Below, in pieces: positions 1-8,165 of a stretch of DNA of 64,000 nucleotides. A program made the translations under genes and the position numbers. Each line of letters begins with the position of its first letter. Position 1 is the first letter of the stretch. The DNA comes from Eisenibacter elegans DSM 3317. GTDB taxonomy: Bacteria; Bacteroidota; Bacteroidia; Cytophagales; Microscillaceae. The DNA is taken from contig NZ_KE387154.1 of the NCBI RefSeq assembly GCF_000430505.1, forward strand, positions 368,530-432,529, in the 5' to 3' direction. The notes below the pieces were generated by a model that saw only the letters and a list, made by a program, of their open reading frames with translations, was not told the origin of the DNA and made no database searches.

Positions 1-200
1 TCAAGTATGCATTCGTTTCGTGGAGCTACAACGAAGGCTCTGCTGACCCTGGGGGGCTGCCGGCGCGTTATGTCATCAAGGCGATGATAAGCATCGGCTT
101 CAGCCTGTTATTCTTGCAGGGTTTGGCTATGGCCATAGACGCAGTGGCTAAGATTCGTAAGCCCAAATCGCCAACAGATACGCCTTCTACCCACCCTTAA
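1..200 (+). CDS. TRAP transporter small permease (DctQ-like), 3' end only
   Basis: Only the last 65 codons are in the window; the start lies to the left. The visible end has a short periplasmic-looking segment (VSWSYNEGSADPGGLPARY) followed by one hydrophobic helix and a basic cytoplasmic tail, which is the usual end of the DctQ subunit of tripartite ATP-independent periplasmic transporters. The stop is 11 bases before the large permease gene, which supports the assignment. DctQ pairs with DctM in the inner membrane for sodium-driven uptake of a substrate delivered by a periplasmic DctP protein. DctP and the substrate are not visible here. Confidence 0.75.
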   Translation, partial: KYAFVSWSYNEGSADPGGLPARYVIKAMISIGFSLLFLQGLAMAIDAVAKIRKPKSPTDTPSTHP

Positions 201-211
201 CACCAAATTTT

Positions 212-1525
212 ATGGACGCACTGCCCTTGCTATTTTTCTTATTGGCTTTGATTTGTCTGCTTGTTGGCTATCCTGTAGCGTTTACGCTTGGGGGGCTATC
301 AGTAGTGGTTGGCTTGTGGTTGTTTGACCTCGACTTTTTTTATCTCTTAGCGCTACGCACCTATGGCATCATGAACAACTACGTGCTGATTGCCGTGCCA
401 TTGTTTGTGTATATGGGGATGATGTTGGAGCGTTCGGGTATTGCTGAGCGCCTGCTCGAAACGATGGCCTTGCTTTTTGGTCGTATTCCGGGTGGGTTGG
501 CCATTTCGGTAGTCGTCGTAGGAACCTTGCTGGCGGCCTCTACGGGGGTGGTTGGGGCTACTGTAGTTACGATGGGGCTGATTAGCCTGCCGACGATGCT
601 CAAACGGGGCTACGGCATTCCCCTTGCCGCAGGGACCATTGCCGCCTCGGGTACACTGGGGCAGATTATCCCCCCGAGTGTGGTCTTGGTGCTTTTGGGT
701 AGTGTGATGGGCGTATCAGTAGGGCAGTTGTTTACGGCAGCCTTTATTCCCGGCTTTAGTTTGGTAGGGTTATACCTGCTTTACATTGTGGGGTATGCTG
801 TAGTATATCCTGCGCGAGTACCGCCTATTCCGGCAGCAGAGCTAGCAGCTTTTCGCTCGGGCAACTTTTGGAGGCAGGTATTGATGGCTTTTTTGCTGCC
901 TATGTCCTTGATTGTGGCGGTATTGGGCTCTATCTTTTTTGGCATTGCCTCACCTACTGAGGCTGCCGCTGTGGGAGCTATTGGGGCTAGCCTGCTGACC
1001 TTGCTCCAAGGGCGGCTCAACTTGAGTACCCTCCAGCAGGTAATGCGCAGCACCACCCACATTACGGTGATGGTATTCTTGGTCTTGGTAGGAGCTACGG
1101 CCTTCTCATTGGTTTTTAGAGCCTTGAAAGGCGACGACTACCTCATAGAGTTGATTCAGGCGGCCAATCTCAGTCCCTATGCTTTTTTGGCCTTGGTGAT
1201 GGTGGTGATGTTTGTCGCCGGGTTTTTCATTGATTTTATCGAGATTATCTTCATCATCGTGCCCGTGGTTATTCCTAGTTTCAAGGCTATGGGCATTGAT
1301 TTGGTATGGGTAGGGGTATTGATGGCGATGAATTTGCAAACCTCCTTCTTGACACCGCCCTTTGGCTTTTCGTTGTTTTATCTCAAAGGAATTGCGCCCC
1401 CACAGGTGCGTACTGCCGATATTTATCGTGGGATAATCCCCTTTGTGATTATACAGGGCATCTTATTGGTAGCCATTATTTGCTACCCTGAGTTGGTTAC
1501 TTGGTTGCCAAAGCAGCTCAAATAA
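212..1525 (+). CDS. dctM: TRAP transporter large permease (DctM)
   Basis: This 437-residue, very hydrophobic protein has the length and topology of DctM, with about 12 membrane helices from residue 5 to the C-terminus. Family-type segments are visible, such as the Gly/Pro-rich stretch ASGTLGQIIPPSVVLVLLG in the middle and LQTSFLTPPFGFSLFYLKG near the end. The ATG at 212 is taken because it follows the small permease stop by 11 bases and opens directly into the first helix. It forms the transport channel with the upstream DctQ protein. The substrate (C4-dicarboxylate, sugar acid, sialic acid or other) cannot be read from the permease alone. Confidence 0.93.
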   Translation: MDALPLLFFLLALICLLVGYPVAFTLGGLSVVVGLWLFDLDFFYLLALRTYGIMNNYVLIAVPLFVYMGMMLERSGIAERLLETMALLFGRIPGGLAISVVVVGTLLAASTGVVGATVVTMGLISLPTMLKRGYGIPLAAGTIAASGTLGQIIPPSVVLVLLGSVMGVSVGQLFTAAFIPGFSLVGLYLLYIVGYAVVYPARVPPIPAAELAAFRSGNFWRQVLMAFLLPMSLIVAVLGSIFFGIASPTEAAAVGAIGASLLTLLQGRLNLSTLQQVMRSTTHITVMVFLVLVGATAFSLVFRALKGDDYLIELIQAANLSPYAFLALVMVVMFVAGFFIDFIEIIFIIVPVVIPSFKAMGIDLVWVGVLMAMNLQTSFLTPPFGFSLFYLKGIAPPQVRTADIYRGIIPFVIIQGILLVAIICYPELVTWLPKQLK

Positions 1526-1550
1526 TTCCCCTCTAGTAAGTGGGAGAAGC

Positions 1551-2252
1551 CTATGCCCCGCCCAGCCAATACAAAAGATTGAGCGCGGCAAAAAACATTC
1601 CTTGCAACAAAAACAACCATAAGGCCAAGGGATTGTAACCCTGCTCTTGTGGACGAACGACACGCAACCCAAAAAATACGGCTAAGATAATCACTGACAC
1701 GCAATACCAGCCTACAAAATTCTGTGAGGGAATGTGGCCATCAGCCCAATACCAGAAATCTTGTCGTATGGCCACAGGCTCTATCAAAATATCTAGGGCG
1801 ACCATCAGGGCGGCGGCAACCAAGGCCTTGAGCCACCAAAAGCCTTCCCACAACAAGCTGATAATAGTGCCGGCAGCATAGCTAAGCATAAACCAATTGA
1901 CCCCTATCATCAGTGGGACTTCCCAGAGCTTGGGGCCAAGCGCTGCGCCATACCAGTAAGTGCCGAAAATAGCTTGAGTATGAACACCGGCTACCTCTGC
2001 CAAAAAGCCTACAATAGCCGAAAAGCCTACAAAAAACCAAAACGCAGGGTTGTGGTGTGGGTGTAGCCAAATCAAAAAGCCGGCGCTGGCCAAAAGATTG
2101 AAGGGAACTAAGAGCTGGAAAAGCGGCCTTGATACCGGATGATACAAGCCCAAAACCCCGGCAATGTGCATAGCAACCAACAAGGGCACAAGGTACTGCT
2201 GCTGCCCTAAAGCAGGGTTTTTGGGAGAAAACAAAGCAATGAGGCGTGTCAT
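1551..2252 (-). CDS. cruF: Carotenoid biosynthesis protein, CruF-type 1',2'-hydratase
   Basis: This 233-residue multi-pass membrane protein has about seven hydrophobic helices. Conserved-looking polar and aromatic motifs lie inside helices (residues about 80-105, EVAGVHTQAIFGTYWYGAAL; about 150-175, LDILIEPVAIRQDFWYW), typical of the CruF/DUF422 family. CruF hydrates the ψ-ends of acyclic or monocyclic carotenoids, as in flexixanthin-like pigments of Cytophagales. It starts 4 bases after the stop of the Fur-like gene and is probably co-transcribed with it. It converges with dctM, with only 25 bases between the two stops. No other carotenoid gene is in the window. Confidence 0.85.
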   Translation of the reverse strand: MTRLIALFSPKNPALGQQQYLVPLLVAMHIAGVLGLYHPVSRPLFQLLVPFNLLASAGFLIWLHPHHNPAFWFFVGFSAIVGFLAEVAGVHTQAIFGTYWYGAALGPKLWEVPLMIGVNWFMLSYAAGTIISLLWEGFWWLKALVAAALMVALDILIEPVAIRQDFWYWADGHIPSQNFVGWYCVSVIILAVFFGLRVVRPQEQGYNPLALWLFLLQGMFFAALNLLYWLGGA

Positions 2253-2256
2253 AACA

Positions 2257-2673
2257 TTATCGACAATTCGGGCACTGCCCTTGGATAAGCAAATTGGTTT
2301 CGTGGACTTGGTAGCCTTGAGGCAACTTCAACGCAGGAATCTGTACGTTCTCCAAACAAGTAGTGTTGCCACAGGCCTCACACTTAAAGTGTACGTGTTC
2401 GTGGTTGTGAGAGGCTTCATTACAAGTATGTGCGCATAGCGCATACTTGAGGGTACTGCTATCGTCGAGCACTTTGTGGATAACCCCTTTTTCTAAAAAT
2501 GTTTTCAGGGTTCGGTATACCGTAACCCTATCATATTCTTTGCCGACGGCCTGCTCTATGTCGGCATTGGAGAGCGCAAAGGGGCTACCCAAGAAAGCCT
2601 TGAGCGTATCCGCACGACAACTGGTATGCCTCAGGTCATATTGTTTGAGCAAATGTTTGATTTGTACTGCCAT
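2257..2673 (-). CDS. Fur-family metalloregulator
   Basis: This is a 138-residue protein with the Fur architecture. An N-terminal winged helix (about residues 1-80) contains VTVYRTLKTFLEKGVIHKV, the recognition-helix region. The C-terminal metal domain has a His-rich loop (HNHEHVHFKC) and two CxxC pairs (CEAC and CPNC) for structural zinc. The ATG at 2673 is chosen because MAVQIKHLLKQYDLRHT matches the usual start; an upstream in-frame start at 2733 would add 20 residues that look non-coding. It could be Fur, Zur or PerR; the residues seen do not decide. Its 4-base spacing to cruF suggests metal or oxidative stress may co-regulate carotenoid hydration, but that is inference. Confidence 0.88.
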   Translation of the reverse strand: MAVQIKHLLKQYDLRHTSCRADTLKAFLGSPFALSNADIEQAVGKEYDRVTVYRTLKTFLEKGVIHKVLDDSSTLKYALCAHTCNEASHNHEHVHFKCEACGNTTCLENVQIPALKLPQGYQVHETNLLIQGQCPNCR

Positions 2674-2886
2674 AAGAAGAGTTTCTGTTGGAGAATAGTG
2701 AGCGATATTACGAGATTTTTTTGATGGAAGCAATCAGACCGCCAATAAGTTCATTTTTGTAACTAAACAAGCCAAGGCTTTTTATCGTTCGGGTGATTAT
2801 CAGTTGTTTTTGGCAGCCAATTTTTGTAACTTCAAAAAATGAAGTACTAGGCTTGCCATTTTTTTGAGACACAAACACCCACATCT

Positions 2887-4242
2887 ATGGACAATACCGC
2901 CAAGATAGAAGCTTATCTCAACAAATTGCTCAGCTTCCAGCTGAAGGAGCAGGCTTTGAGTGAGGCCGAGCTGCGCGAAATAGCCCTTAGCTCTGGTATT
3001 AGCGAGCACGAATATACCCAAATACAAGCAACTGCTGATGCTTGTATTACGCGGGGGCGAGCTTTTATGAAACACAACAACTGGCAGGATGCCATCCCGG
3101 AGTTTGAGCAAGCGGCTACGTTACGCCCTTTTCAAGCCTCACTCTATGTGGCGCTCGCCAATGCATATCAGCTCAAGTTTGTACATACCCGCAACCGACA
3201 AGCCCAAAACACAGCCCTCGAACACGCCAACCGCGCCCTACAAATCCAACCAGACAATCACGAAGCCATCCGCATTATCAGCGAAATCCGTAGCGGAGAG
3301 CAGGTAGCAATGTCGGGTAGCACCGCTCAAAATACAAAAATGGTGGCCAGTGTGATAATCATTGTGGCTATGCTCATCATCGGGGCCGTATCAGGCCTTA
3401 TTTTTTGGGCTGCTTCAAACAACCCGGATGCATCAAGCTACCCCACTGATGACAATCCAGCCATCGTTGAGATTGCCAAAAGCGAAGACGAAGTGTTTGC
3501 CACTCCTATGGTTGCCCTAGAGCTTGTGAAGAATAATTGGAGCGAAAAATTTGATTTACAAGTACATAGCTCTGATTTTAGCCCCTATGACAACGCTTAT
3601 AGCTATACTCTCTTGGCCAACCTAGAGCCCAAGGGCATAGAGGTAAGCCGTCTCTCCATAAAATATGACTTACTGGACAACAACGGCAATACTGTCCAGT
3701 CTGAAGTCAAAGAAATTGTTGGGAATTACAAACGAATGACCTATCGTAGTGGTGACCTAATCCCCATCTACATCCTAAAACACGTCAGCAATGTGCCTAA
3801 GAAAGACCAGCCCAAAATTACCACCATTAAGGTAGAGCTGTACAATATTATGGCCGAAGAAGCGCCCCAAAATTATGAAACCTCTGAGACAGTAACGTTA
3901 GAATGGCTCAGTGGGATAAAACCGGCCAATTTTGACCTAGCCGTGCGCGCACGCCACAGTGAGTTTACACATTATGCGCACGATAGCTACCATACCGCCG
4001 AAATGGAGTTTGAAAACACCGGCAACCGCAGCATCAAAGCCCTGCGCGGAGAAGTTATTTGGCTAGACCAACAACAAAACATCATTGGCCAACACGGGTT
4101 CTATATCCAAACCGCTACGGATACCCCACCCCTCAAACGTGGGCAAACACGTATCACAAATCACACTTGGGGGCTAAAAGACAAAATAAAAGACCCCCGC
4201 CAACTGAGCAGCTTTCGAGTACGTATCGTTTCGATAGAATGA
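2887..4242 (+). CDS. TPR protein with one membrane helix, unknown function
   Basis: This 451-residue protein is not assigned to a named family. Residues about 55-135 hold two TPR-like repeats (for example GRAFMKHNNWQDAIPEFEQA). One membrane helix follows at about 153-177 (VASVIIIVAMLIIGAVSGLI). The C-terminal half (about 190-451) looks like two β-sandwich domains, each with wording such as YSYTLLANLEP and YHTAEMEFENTGNRSIKAL that resembles FxLyD-like repeats. There is no cleavable signal peptide, so the TPR end is probably cytoplasmic and the β-domains outside. It precedes the secretion operon by 182 bases on the same strand, but a promoter lies between them, so a functional link is not shown. 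Confidence 0.7.
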   Translation: MDNTAKIEAYLNKLLSFQLKEQALSEAELREIALSSGISEHEYTQIQATADACITRGRAFMKHNNWQDAIPEFEQAATLRPFQASLYVALANAYQLKFVHTRNRQAQNTALEHANRALQIQPDNHEAIRIISEIRSGEQVAMSGSTAQNTKMVASVIIIVAMLIIGAVSGLIFWAASNNPDASSYPTDDNPAIVEIAKSEDEVFATPMVALELVKNNWSEKFDLQVHSSDFSPYDNAYSYTLLANLEPKGIEVSRLSIKYDLLDNNGNTVQSEVKEIVGNYKRMTYRSGDLIPIYILKHVSNVPKKDQPKITTIKVELYNIMAEEAPQNYETSETVTLEWLSGIKPANFDLAVRARHSEFTHYAHDSYHTAEMEFENTGNRSIKALRGEVIWLDQQQNIIGQHGFYIQTATDTPPLKRGQTRITNHTWGLKDKIKDPRQLSSFRVRIVSIE

Positions 4243-4382
4243 TTCTTTGGCTGATGGAGAGGAGCAAGACCTCGAAATACTTTTTGAAGCGCTCAAAACA
4301 CCAGTTAGTGGCGCTTATCTTGTGCTTGTAAGCTCATTTGCAAAAACTTGAGCTGCGAGAACATTTACACTCTCTTTTTTGT

Positions 4383-4390
4383 TATCTTTG
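4383..4390 (+). promoter_or_regulatory. Promoter -7 element for the secretion operon
   Basis: TATCTTTG is a perfect match to the Bacteroidota -7 consensus TAnnTTTG. A T-rich TTTAC about 17 bases upstream could serve as the -33 element. It lies 34 bases before the ATG of the ABC protein gene, giving a leader of about 30 nucleotides. Confidence 0.6.
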
Positions 4391-4424
4391 CTGAATAAAA
4401 AAATAGTAATACTATCGCACCCCT

Positions 4425-6659
4425 ATGGATACCGCCCAAATCGATCGCATTGTCGTCAAGTTGGCAGAGCTGGTAAAGCAAAACTTCAATTACTTTGATT
4501 TTCGAGAGCATTACGAAGAAAACATCACATACGCCCCTCAAGAGCTAGGCAAATATATCGACCATATGGTCGAGCGTGGGATGCATATCAACCTCAGCGT
4601 GCTGCGCCACCATATCAGCCGAGAGTACTTCAACACTTTTATACAAGACTCACACTTCCCTATTTTGGTATTCCACCGATGCCCACAAAGCCAAAAAGTA
4701 GAGCCGGTGGTGATTTTTAATGATTACAATAAGAAAATTTATTGTTACAATTTTGAATCAGACCAAGAATTGGGTGAGGCCGAAATACGTCGGATTTTAC
4801 CCAATCTGGTAGTCCACGAAAACGCCGCCGATGTGCGTAAAAACGGGAAGATAATTTTTCTGACAGTGTTCCCGCTCAAATATAATGTAAGCGACTACTA
4901 CAGCGCCCACGACAACACCGAAGAACTGACTCCGCTGGTACGTCTCTTACGCCTGTTGCGTGGCGAAAGCAAGGATATTGGTTATATCTATGTTTATGCC
5001 TTCCTGATAGGGATTGTGAACCTATCGCTCCCCTTGGGCATACAAGCCACCATAGGGATGATTTCGGGGGGCATGATTTTCAGCAGCGTGGTCGTATTGA
5101 TTGCCTTGGTCATCATTGGTACACTCATCAGCGGAGGGCTTCAGATTATGCAGCTGGCTCTGGTAGAGGTACTCCAACAACGAGTATTTGCCAAAGGCTC
5201 CTATGAGATTGCTTTTCGCCTGCCGCGTATCAAAACTGAGGCGCTTTTCAAATATTATCCGCCGGAGTTGGTCAACCGTTACTTTGATGTTGTCAATCTA
5301 CAAAAGAGCTTGCCCAAACTACTCATTGACATCACAGGGGCGGCACTACAAATATTTTTCGGCCTGTTACTCTTATCCCTTTACCACCCGCTATTTTTGG
5401 CTTTTGCTTTTACGGTAGTTTTGATATTGGTACTCATCTTTTACGTAACAAGCCCCAAAGGCTTGGAGACGAAAATCATCGAGTCTAAGTATAAATACAA
5501 AATCGCACATTGGCTCGAAGAAGTCGCTCGGACAGTCGATGCCTTCAAAATGGCCGGTAGCACCAATCTGCCTATCGAAAAAAGCGACGAGCTAATCAAT
5601 GGTTATCTCTACTACCGCAAGACTTATTTCCGGGTTATTATCTCGCAAATGTCTTATATGGTCGTGTTTAAGACCGCCATCACAGGTGCCGTACTCGTTT
5701 TGGGTTCTATCTTAGTGGTAGACCGCCAAATCAGCCTTGGGCAATTTGTAGCCTCTGAAATCATTATCGTATTGGTCATCTCAGCAGTAGAGAAGCTAGT
5801 CGGCAGTATTGATACGGTATATGAGACCCTGACATCGGTCGATAAAATTGCCCATATCACCGATTTGCCCCTAGAGAAAAAACAAGGCGTACACGCATCG
5901 CTCCGCAAATACCCTCAAGGCGTACACCTAGCCACCCAAAACCTGAGCTACAAATACCCTGAGAACAACGAATATACCATCAAAGACATTACGATGGAGG
6001 TAATGCCCGGAGAAAGTATTTGCTTTGCCGGCTCGAATGACTCGGGCAAACATACCCTCGTAAAAGTATTGGTAGGAGGGCTCTCGGGCTATGATGGGGT
6101 GATTACCTACAATCATATGTCAATGCGTAATATCAACAGCTATACCTTGCGCGACAATGTCAGCCAACATATCTTACACGACGAGATTTTCTATGGCACT
6201 ATTCTGGAAAACATTACAATGGGGCGCTCGCAAGTAACCTATCAAGATGTACTCTGGGCCATCGAAAATGTAGGGCTGAGCCACTATGTCAACAGCCTCA
6301 AAGACGGACTTTATACCGTTATCGGCGCATCGGGCAAGCGGGTGTCGGGCAGCCTCACAGCTAAGATTCTCTTGGCAAGAGCGATAGCCTCAAAGCCTAA
6401 GCTGCTGATAGTCAATGATTTTTCGGAGCATATCAGCCGCAAAGACAAGCTTAAAATCTTGTTTTTCTTGATGGATAAGCTCAATCCTTGGACGCTGATT
6501 ATCATCAGCCTCGAAGACGACCCCACGCTGCTCAGCGCCTGCGACCGCGTATTTGTGCTCAACCAAGGCCAAATCGTGATGCGTGGAGACTATGAGTCGC
6601 TCTCCAAAGACCCCGAATTTTACAAACACATCTCTCGCCCTCAGCAAGAAGAAGTCTAA
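4425..6659 (+). CDS. Type I secretion-like ABC protein with a degenerate ATPase domain
   Basis: This is a 744-residue HlyB/LapB-like half exporter. An N-terminal region of about 160 residues may be a peptidase-like C39 fold without visible catalytic Cys. Membrane helices span about 185-450 and an ATPase domain spans about 505-735. The ATPase motifs are damaged. Walker A is GSNDSGKHT (536-544) with His543 where Ser/Thr binds Mg. The signature is VSGSL (640-644) instead of LSGGQ. Walker B reads LLIVND (to 665), so Asp becomes Asn and the catalytic Glu becomes Asp. The switch His is Leu696, and the Q-loop Gln is absent or displaced. The reading frame is intact and the adaptor and channel genes follow at once, so the protein is probably made. 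It is either a weak or atypical ATPase or a dimer partner of another one. Confidence 0.88.
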   Translation: MDTAQIDRIVVKLAELVKQNFNYFDFREHYEENITYAPQELGKYIDHMVERGMHINLSVLRHHISREYFNTFIQDSHFPILVFHRCPQSQKVEPVVIFNDYNKKIYCYNFESDQELGEAEIRRILPNLVVHENAADVRKNGKIIFLTVFPLKYNVSDYYSAHDNTEELTPLVRLLRLLRGESKDIGYIYVYAFLIGIVNLSLPLGIQATIGMISGGMIFSSVVVLIALVIIGTLISGGLQIMQLALVEVLQQRVFAKGSYEIAFRLPRIKTEALFKYYPPELVNRYFDVVNLQKSLPKLLIDITGAALQIFFGLLLLSLYHPLFLAFAFTVVLILVLIFYVTSPKGLETKIIESKYKYKIAHWLEEVARTVDAFKMAGSTNLPIEKSDELINGYLYYRKTYFRVIISQMSYMVVFKTAITGAVLVLGSILVVDRQISLGQFVASEIIIVLVISAVEKLVGSIDTVYETLTSVDKIAHITDLPLEKKQGVHASLRKYPQGVHLATQNLSYKYPENNEYTIKDITMEVMPGESICFAGSNDSGKHTLVKVLVGGLSGYDGVITYNHMSMRNINSYTLRDNVSQHILHDEIFYGTILENITMGRSQVTYQDVLWAIENVGLSHYVNSLKDGLYTVIGASGKRVSGSLTAKILLARAIASKPKLLIVNDFSEHISRKDKLKILFFLMDKLNPWTLIIISLEDDPTLLSACDRVFVLNQGQIVMRGDYESLSKDPEFYKHISRPQQEEV

Positions 6660-6681
6660 CAATATTTAGAAACGAAAAGCT

Positions 6682-8073
6682 ATGTTACGCATTTCAAAAG
6701 ATGAAATAGAACGAGAGGAGGTACAGCGTATCGAAAACAGTGTCTACTCGCTTCGTACGCTGTATAATCCCAAAACCGCCCGCCGCCTGACTTACTGGCT
6801 ATCCGGGCTTTTTGGCCTGATGTTCTTGGCCTTGTTCTTACCTTGGCAACAAAACGTCGTCGCGGTAGGTGAAGTAACAGCATTGAACCCCCAAGACCGC
6901 CCCCAAGACGTACAGACCGCCATCGCCGGGCGTATCCGAGAGTGGCGGGTGATGGAAGGGCAGTTTGTCAAAAAAGGAGATACCATCATTGTACTGGATG
7001 AAATCAAGGCCGATTACTTTGACCCTGAGCTGCTTGTCCGCTTGCAAGAGCAAGTAGATGCCAAAGAAGATGGAATTACGGCCACACGTCAAAAAATAAT
7101 GGCACTGAACAATCAAATTGCCGCCCTAAATCAAGGCCTACAACTTAGCCTTGAAAAGGCGCGTAACAAATACAAACAGGCTCGCTTTAAGGTCATCAGT
7201 GATAGTACTGACCTTGGTGCAGAGCGCATCAACTACCAAATCGCACAAGTGCAGTTTGCCCGCTTTGACACCCTCTATGCGCAAGGGGTGGTTTCGCGTA
7301 CGGCCTGGGAACAGCGGCAGCTCAAGCTACAAGAAACCAATGCCAAGGTAATCGCTGTAGAAAATAAGCTACTTACAAGCCGCAACGAGCTCATCAATGC
7401 GGCCATTGAGCTCAACTCATTGGAGGCTGAGTATCGGGATAAAATCTCCAAAGCCGAGTCTGATCGCAGCTCTGCTATCGGCTATTTGGCCGATGCGCAA
7501 GGCGAGCTATCCAAGCTACGAAATTATTATGCCAATATGGTGATACGCAATGACCAGTATTACCTTATCGCCCCTCAAGCCGGTTATGTTGTCAAGGCGC
7601 TTAAATCTGGTATTGGCGAAGCCGTCAAAGAAAATGATGCCATCATTACCATTATGCCAGCACAGCCCAATGTGGCTGTACAGGTCTATGCCCGTGCGAT
7701 GGATGTACCCCTTTTGGCTGTAGGCCGCCACGTCAGGCTGGAGTTTGATGGTTGGCCTGCGCTGCAGTTCTCTGGGTGGCCAGGGCTATCAGTAGGTACC
7801 TTTGGCGGACGTATTGCTGTGATTGACTATGTAGACAGCAAGGAGGGAATGTATCGGTTATTGGTCATACCAGACCCTGACGATGACCCTTGGCCGGAGC
7901 AAATCCGTGTCGGCTCCGGAGTATACAGCTGGGTGATGCTCAAGGATGTGCCCGTTTGGTATGAAATCTGGCGACAACTCAACGGCTTCCCACCTGACCT
8001 CTACGAAGAAGACGATGACAAGGATGGGCCTAAGGCCAAAAGCGCCAACAAAATCAAACTGAAAGTAAAATAA
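6682..8073 (+). CDS. HlyD-family membrane fusion protein
   Basis: This 463-residue periplasmic adaptor starts 22 bases after the ABC gene. A cytoplasmic N-terminus is followed by one membrane helix (about residues 32-54). The first half of a biotinyl-lipoyl domain contains QTAIAGRIREWRVMEGQFVK. A long coiled-coil hairpin runs from about 110 to 275. The second lipoyl half has APQAGYVVKALKSGIGEAVK, and a β-barrel domain follows. The C-terminus ends in an acidic then Lys-rich tail. HlyD-type adaptors link the inner-membrane ABC protein to the TolC channel. The coiled coil and complete domain order suggest a functional adaptor. Confidence 0.92.
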   Translation: MLRISKDEIEREEVQRIENSVYSLRTLYNPKTARRLTYWLSGLFGLMFLALFLPWQQNVVAVGEVTALNPQDRPQDVQTAIAGRIREWRVMEGQFVKKGDTIIVLDEIKADYFDPELLVRLQEQVDAKEDGITATRQKIMALNNQIAALNQGLQLSLEKARNKYKQARFKVISDSTDLGAERINYQIAQVQFARFDTLYAQGVVSRTAWEQRQLKLQETNAKVIAVENKLLTSRNELINAAIELNSLEAEYRDKISKAESDRSSAIGYLADAQGELSKLRNYYANMVIRNDQYYLIAPQAGYVVKALKSGIGEAVKENDAIITIMPAQPNVAVQVYARAMDVPLLAVGRHVRLEFDGWPALQFSGWPGLSVGTFGGRIAVIDYVDSKEGMYRLLVIPDPDDDPWPEQIRVGSGVYSWVMLKDVPVWYEIWRQLNGFPPDLYEEDDDKDGPKAKSANKIKLKVK

Positions 8074-8165
8074 ACCACTGTTGATATTTGGCACAACACA
8101 AGCCGCTTATCGCCCACATAAGCCGCTTGTGTTTGTTGGAAACTGCCAAAAACGCACAAAACCCT

